Assembly (NCBI GenBank): GCA_002469525.1
Contig: DKME01000177.1
Coordinates: 669-8,385 of the forward strand
Direction: 5' to 3'
Source of the DNA: Actinobacteria bacterium UBA7422
GTDB lineage: Bacteria > Actinomycetota > Actinomycetes > S36-B12
Length of the DNA stretch: 7,717 nucleotides
Under the pieces are notes generated by a model. The model had not been told where the DNA came from. It was given only the letters and a program-made list of their open reading frames with translations, and ran no database searches. The position numbers and the translations under genes were made by a program. Shown piece after piece: positions 5,021 through 7,717 of this stretch (positions are counted from its first letter, which is position 1; every line of letters begins with the position of its first letter).

Positions 5021-7717
5021 TTAGAAGCCGCGGAACTCGAACTCTTCCAGCGGAACTGCTTCACCCGAGGTTTGACCGAAGGATGCGTACTCCATGTCGT
5101 CGTATCCGGTGAAGGATGCGTACATGGCGGCTTTCGCTTCCTCTGTTGGCTCCACCTTGACGTTGCGGTAGATCGGCATTCCGGTTCCGGCAGGAATCAG
5201 CTTGCCCAGGATCACGTTCTCCTTGAGGCCGAGCAGTGGGTCACTCTTCGCGGAGATCGCAGCGTCGGTGAGGACACGTGTGGTCTCCTGGAAGGAAGCC
5301 GCCGACAACCAAGATTCAGTTGCAAGTGATGCCTTCGTGATTCCCATAAGTTCTGGTCGACCCGAAGCTGGGGTTCCACCGTTTGTGACAACCCGGCGGT
5401 TCTCCGTCTCGAATGCGCCACGCTCAACGAGTTCACCCGCGAGGAAGTTCGATTCGCCCGATTCGATGATCGTGATGCGCTTGAGCATCTGGCGAACGAT
5501 TACCTCGATGTGCTTGTCGTGGATTGACACACCCTGTGAGCGGTAGACCTGCTGTACCTGGTCAACGAGGTGCAACTGCACGGCACGCTGGCCAAGGATA
5601 CGAAGGACCTGCTTGGGATCAACGGCGCCAACAACAAGTTGCTGCCCAACGGCGACACTGTCGCCCTCTTCGACCAACATGCGCGAACGACGTGAGACTG
5701 GATACTCCAGTTCTTCGGAGCCGTCATCTGGTGTAACGATGATTTTGCGAAGCTTCTCAGCGTCTTCAAAGCGCACGCGGCCAGCGACTTCACTGATCGG
5801 AGCAACACCCTTAGGGGTACGAGCTTCGAAGAGTTCCACAACACGTGGCAAACCGTGCGTGATGTCTTCACCTGCAACACCACCGGTGTGGAAGGTACGC
5901 ATGGTGAGCTGGGTTCCCGGCTCTCCAATTGACTGAGCGGCAACGATACCCACTGCTTCACCAACGTCAACCAGCTTGCCTGTTGCCATTGAGCGCCCGT
6001 AGCACCGTGCACACGTTCCCACTGCACTCTCACAGGTAAGGACGGTACGTACGCGAACCTTGTCAGCACCGTCAGCAACCATCTGCTCAAGGCGTGGCAT
6101 GTCGAGTTCTTCACCCGCGGTTGCAACGGTCTTGCCATCAACAACTACGTCGCGGGCGAGAACACGCGAGACAAGTGCAGTATCGAGGTTCTCAAGTGGA
6201 CGAAGTGTTCCCTCGACCATTTCAGCAATCTCGATTTCAGAACCGCGCTCTGTTTCACAGTCGACCTCACGGATGATCACGTCTTGGGAGACGTCCACCA
6301 AACGACGGGTTAGGTAACCCGAGTCAGCGGTACGAAGTGCGGTGTCGGCAAGACCCTTACGAGCACCGTGAGTGGAGATGAAGTACTCGAGTACCGTCAA
6401 ACCTTCACGGAAATTCGCCTTGATCGGGCGAGGAATAATCTCACCCTTCGGGTTCGCCACGAGTCCACGCATACCAGCAATCTGGCGAACCTGCATGTAG
6501 TTACCGCGAGCACCTGAGTCAACCATGATGTGAACCGGGTTGGACTCAGGAAAATTCTCCTGCATTGCTTTCGCAATTTCGTCCGTTGCGCGCGTCCAAA
6601 TCTCGATGAGCTCCTGGCGACGCTCGGAGTCAGTGATCAAGCCCTTCTCGTACTGCTGCTGGACCTTTGCATCTTTTTCTTCAGCGTTAGCAAGAAGGCC
6701 TGCCTTGGCTGGCGGTGCGACTACATCAGAAATCGAAATGGTGACGCCCGAGCGCGAAGCCCAGTGGAAACCAAGTGACTTCAGTTGGTCGAGAGTTTCA
6801 GCAACTTCGATCTTGGGGTACAACTCACTCAACCGGTTAACCGTTGCGCCAAGCACTTTTTTGTCCACCTTGGTGTTGACAAACGGGTAGTCCGCTGGAA
6901 GTGCTTCGTTGAACAAGGCACGCCCGAGAGTAGATACGAGGGTCAGTGGATCACCGAAGGTCCAACCTTCTGGAACCTCGTGGCCCAATGGCGGAGTTAT
7001 GTCGGTCAACCGGAATCGAGCTTTTTCGCCCAACTGCAGGGAACCGCGGTCCATGGCCATGACTGCTTCAGCGATCGAGGAGTAGGCGTGCAACTCGTTG
7101 TCAGGGAGGTCCCGACTTTCCGGTGTCATAGTGGTGAGCGCATAAATGCCCAGCACCATGTCCTGCGTTGGTGTCGTAATGGGACGACCGTTTGCAGGGG
7201 AAAGGATGTTGTTGCTCGAAAGCATCAAGATCCGAGCCTCAGCCTGTGCTTCAGCAGAGAGCGGTACGTGTACTGCCATCTGGTCACCGTCGAAGTCTGC
7301 GTTGAATGCAGTACACACGAGTGGGTGAATCTGAATTGCCTTACCTTCAATGAGCTGTGGTTCAAATGCCTGGATACCCAAACGGTGAAGTGTTGGTGCA
7401 CGGTTCAGCAGCACCGGGTGCTCGGTAATAACTTCTTCCAAGACGTCCCACACAACTGGGCGGGAACGCTCAACCATGCGCTTAGCACTCTTGATGTTCT
7501 GAGCGTGGTTAAGGTCGACGAGGCGCTTCATGACAAATGGCTTGAAGAGTTCAAGCGCCATTTGCTTGGGCAGGCCACACTGATGCAGTTTGAGCTGTGG
7601 ACCAACAACGATCACCGAACGACCGGAGTAGTCAACGCGCTTGCCCAGAAGGTTCTGGCGGAAACGACCCTGCTTGCCCTTGAGCATGTCAGAGAGTGAC
7701 TTGAGCGCACGGTTACC
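5021..7717 (-). CDS. rpoC: RNA polymerase subunit beta' (partial, 5' end outside window)
   Basis: RpoC forms the catalytic half of RNA polymerase. The visible 898 residues are the C-terminal two thirds of a protein usually near 1300 in Actinobacteria; the N-terminal zinc ribbon and clamp part lie beyond the window edge. Numbering from the edge, RQNLLGKRVDYSGRSVIVVG is near residues 20-39, the catalytic magnesium motif NADFDGD is at 139-145 (Asp141, 143, 145), the bridge-helix segment with FISTHGARKGLADTALR is around 434-476, the second zinc site uses Cys487, 562, 569 and 572, and the trigger loop GEPGTQLTMRTFHTGG is at 598-613. No large insertion splits the trigger loop, unlike in Proteobacteria. 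The C-terminus ends EEFEFRGF before TAA (5023-5021). All signature residues seen are intact. A strong hairpin follows 19 bases downstream. rpoB is expected just upstream outside the window. Confidence 0.98.
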   Translation of the reverse strand, partial: GNRALKSLSDMLKGKQGRFRQNLLGKRVDYSGRSVIVVGPQLKLHQCGLPKQMALELFKPFVMKRLVDLNHAQNIKSAKRMVERSRPVVWDVLEEVITEHPVLLNRAPTLHRLGIQAFEPQLIEGKAIQIHPLVCTAFNADFDGDQMAVHVPLSAEAQAEARILMLSSNNILSPANGRPITTPTQDMVLGIYALTTMTPESRDLPDNELHAYSSIAEAVMAMDRGSLQLGEKARFRLTDITPPLGHEVPEGWTFGDPLTLVSTLGRALFNEALPADYPFVNTKVDKKVLGATVNRLSELYPKIEVAETLDQLKSLGFHWASRSGVTISISDVVAPPAKAGLLANAEEKDAKVQQQYEKGLITDSERRQELIEIWTRATDEIAKAMQENFPESNPVHIMVDSGARGNYMQVRQIAGMRGLVANPKGEIIPRPIKANFREGLTVLEYFISTHGARKGLADTALRTADSGYLTRRLVDVSQDVIIREVDCETERGSEIEIAEMVEGTLRPLENLDTALVSRVLARDVVVDGKTVATAGEELDMPRLEQMVADGADKVRVRTVLTCESAVGTCARCYGRSMATGKLVDVGEAVGIVAAQSIGEPGTQLTMRTFHTGGVAGEDITHGLPRVVELFEARTPKGVAPISEVAGRVRFEDAEKLRKIIVTPDDGSEELEYPVSRRSRMLVEEGDSVAVGQQLVVGAVDPKQVLRILGQRAVQLHLVDQVQQVYRSQGVSIHDKHIEVIVRQMLKRITIIESGESNFLAGELVERGAFETENRRVVTNGGTPASGRPELMGITKASLATESWLSAASFQETTRVLTDAAISAKSDPLLGLKENVILGKLIPAGTGMPIYRNVKVEPTEEAKAAMYASFTGYDDMEYASFGQTSGEAVPLEEFEFRGF

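Noticed and set aside
6785..7699. Open frame of about 300 codons on the plus strand, antisense to rpoC
   Set aside because: It lies wholly opposite well-conserved rpoC coding sequence, shows no recognisable domain and is explained by the codon pattern of the other strand.
1..7717. CRISPR array, tRNA, rRNA, insertion sequence or defence system
   Set aside because: No repeated spacer pattern, tRNA-like fold, transposase motif or terminal repeats were seen; the window is housekeeping sequence plus one decayed stretch.

Overview
The window is a core chromosomal segment of an actinobacterium, read almost entirely on the minus strand. In transcription order it carries the last two thirds of rpoC, a short non-functional stretch, two small membrane-protein genes, and the streptomycin operon rpsL-rpsG-fusA-tuf, with tuf cut off by the window start. 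Gene order, the S12, EF-G and EF-Tu sequences and the lack of a large insertion in the RpoC trigger loop all point to Actinobacteria. Base composition looks only moderately GC-rich by eye, which suggests a mid-GC lineage rather than Streptomyces or Mycobacterium. I cannot name the genus.

Layout from the right edge in the direction of transcription: rpoC (7717-5021, 5' end missing) ends 19 bases before a perfect 16-bp hairpin (5001-4966), the likely terminator of rpoBC. From 4965 to 4436 there is no intact gene. This stretch holds the frameshifted start of a small secreted protein, broken at a run of seven C, and then a frameshifted C-terminal scrap of an FMN-dependent L-lactate dehydrogenase (LldD-type). 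Next come a TM2-domain protein (4369-4034) and a DUF4190-like two-helix membrane protein (4015-3620), 18 bases apart. A hairpin-rich leader of about 240 bases follows, then rpsL (3375-3001), rpsG (3001-2531, overlapping rpsL by one base), fusA (2485-386) and the first 99 codons of tuf (297-1).

The main genes work together in gene expression. RpoC is the catalytic subunit of RNA polymerase; S12 and S7 are 30S proteins of the decoding centre and head; EF-G and EF-Tu drive translocation and aminoacyl-tRNA delivery. Three of the four str genes start with GTG, and each start is supported by a Shine-Dalgarno match.

I see no previously undescribed system here. The points most worth a second look are a native arginine at position 88 of S12 (lysine in common actinobacterial S12; a classical streptomycin-resistance site), the decayed stretch after rpoC with two homopolymer frameshifts, and the structured rpsL leader.
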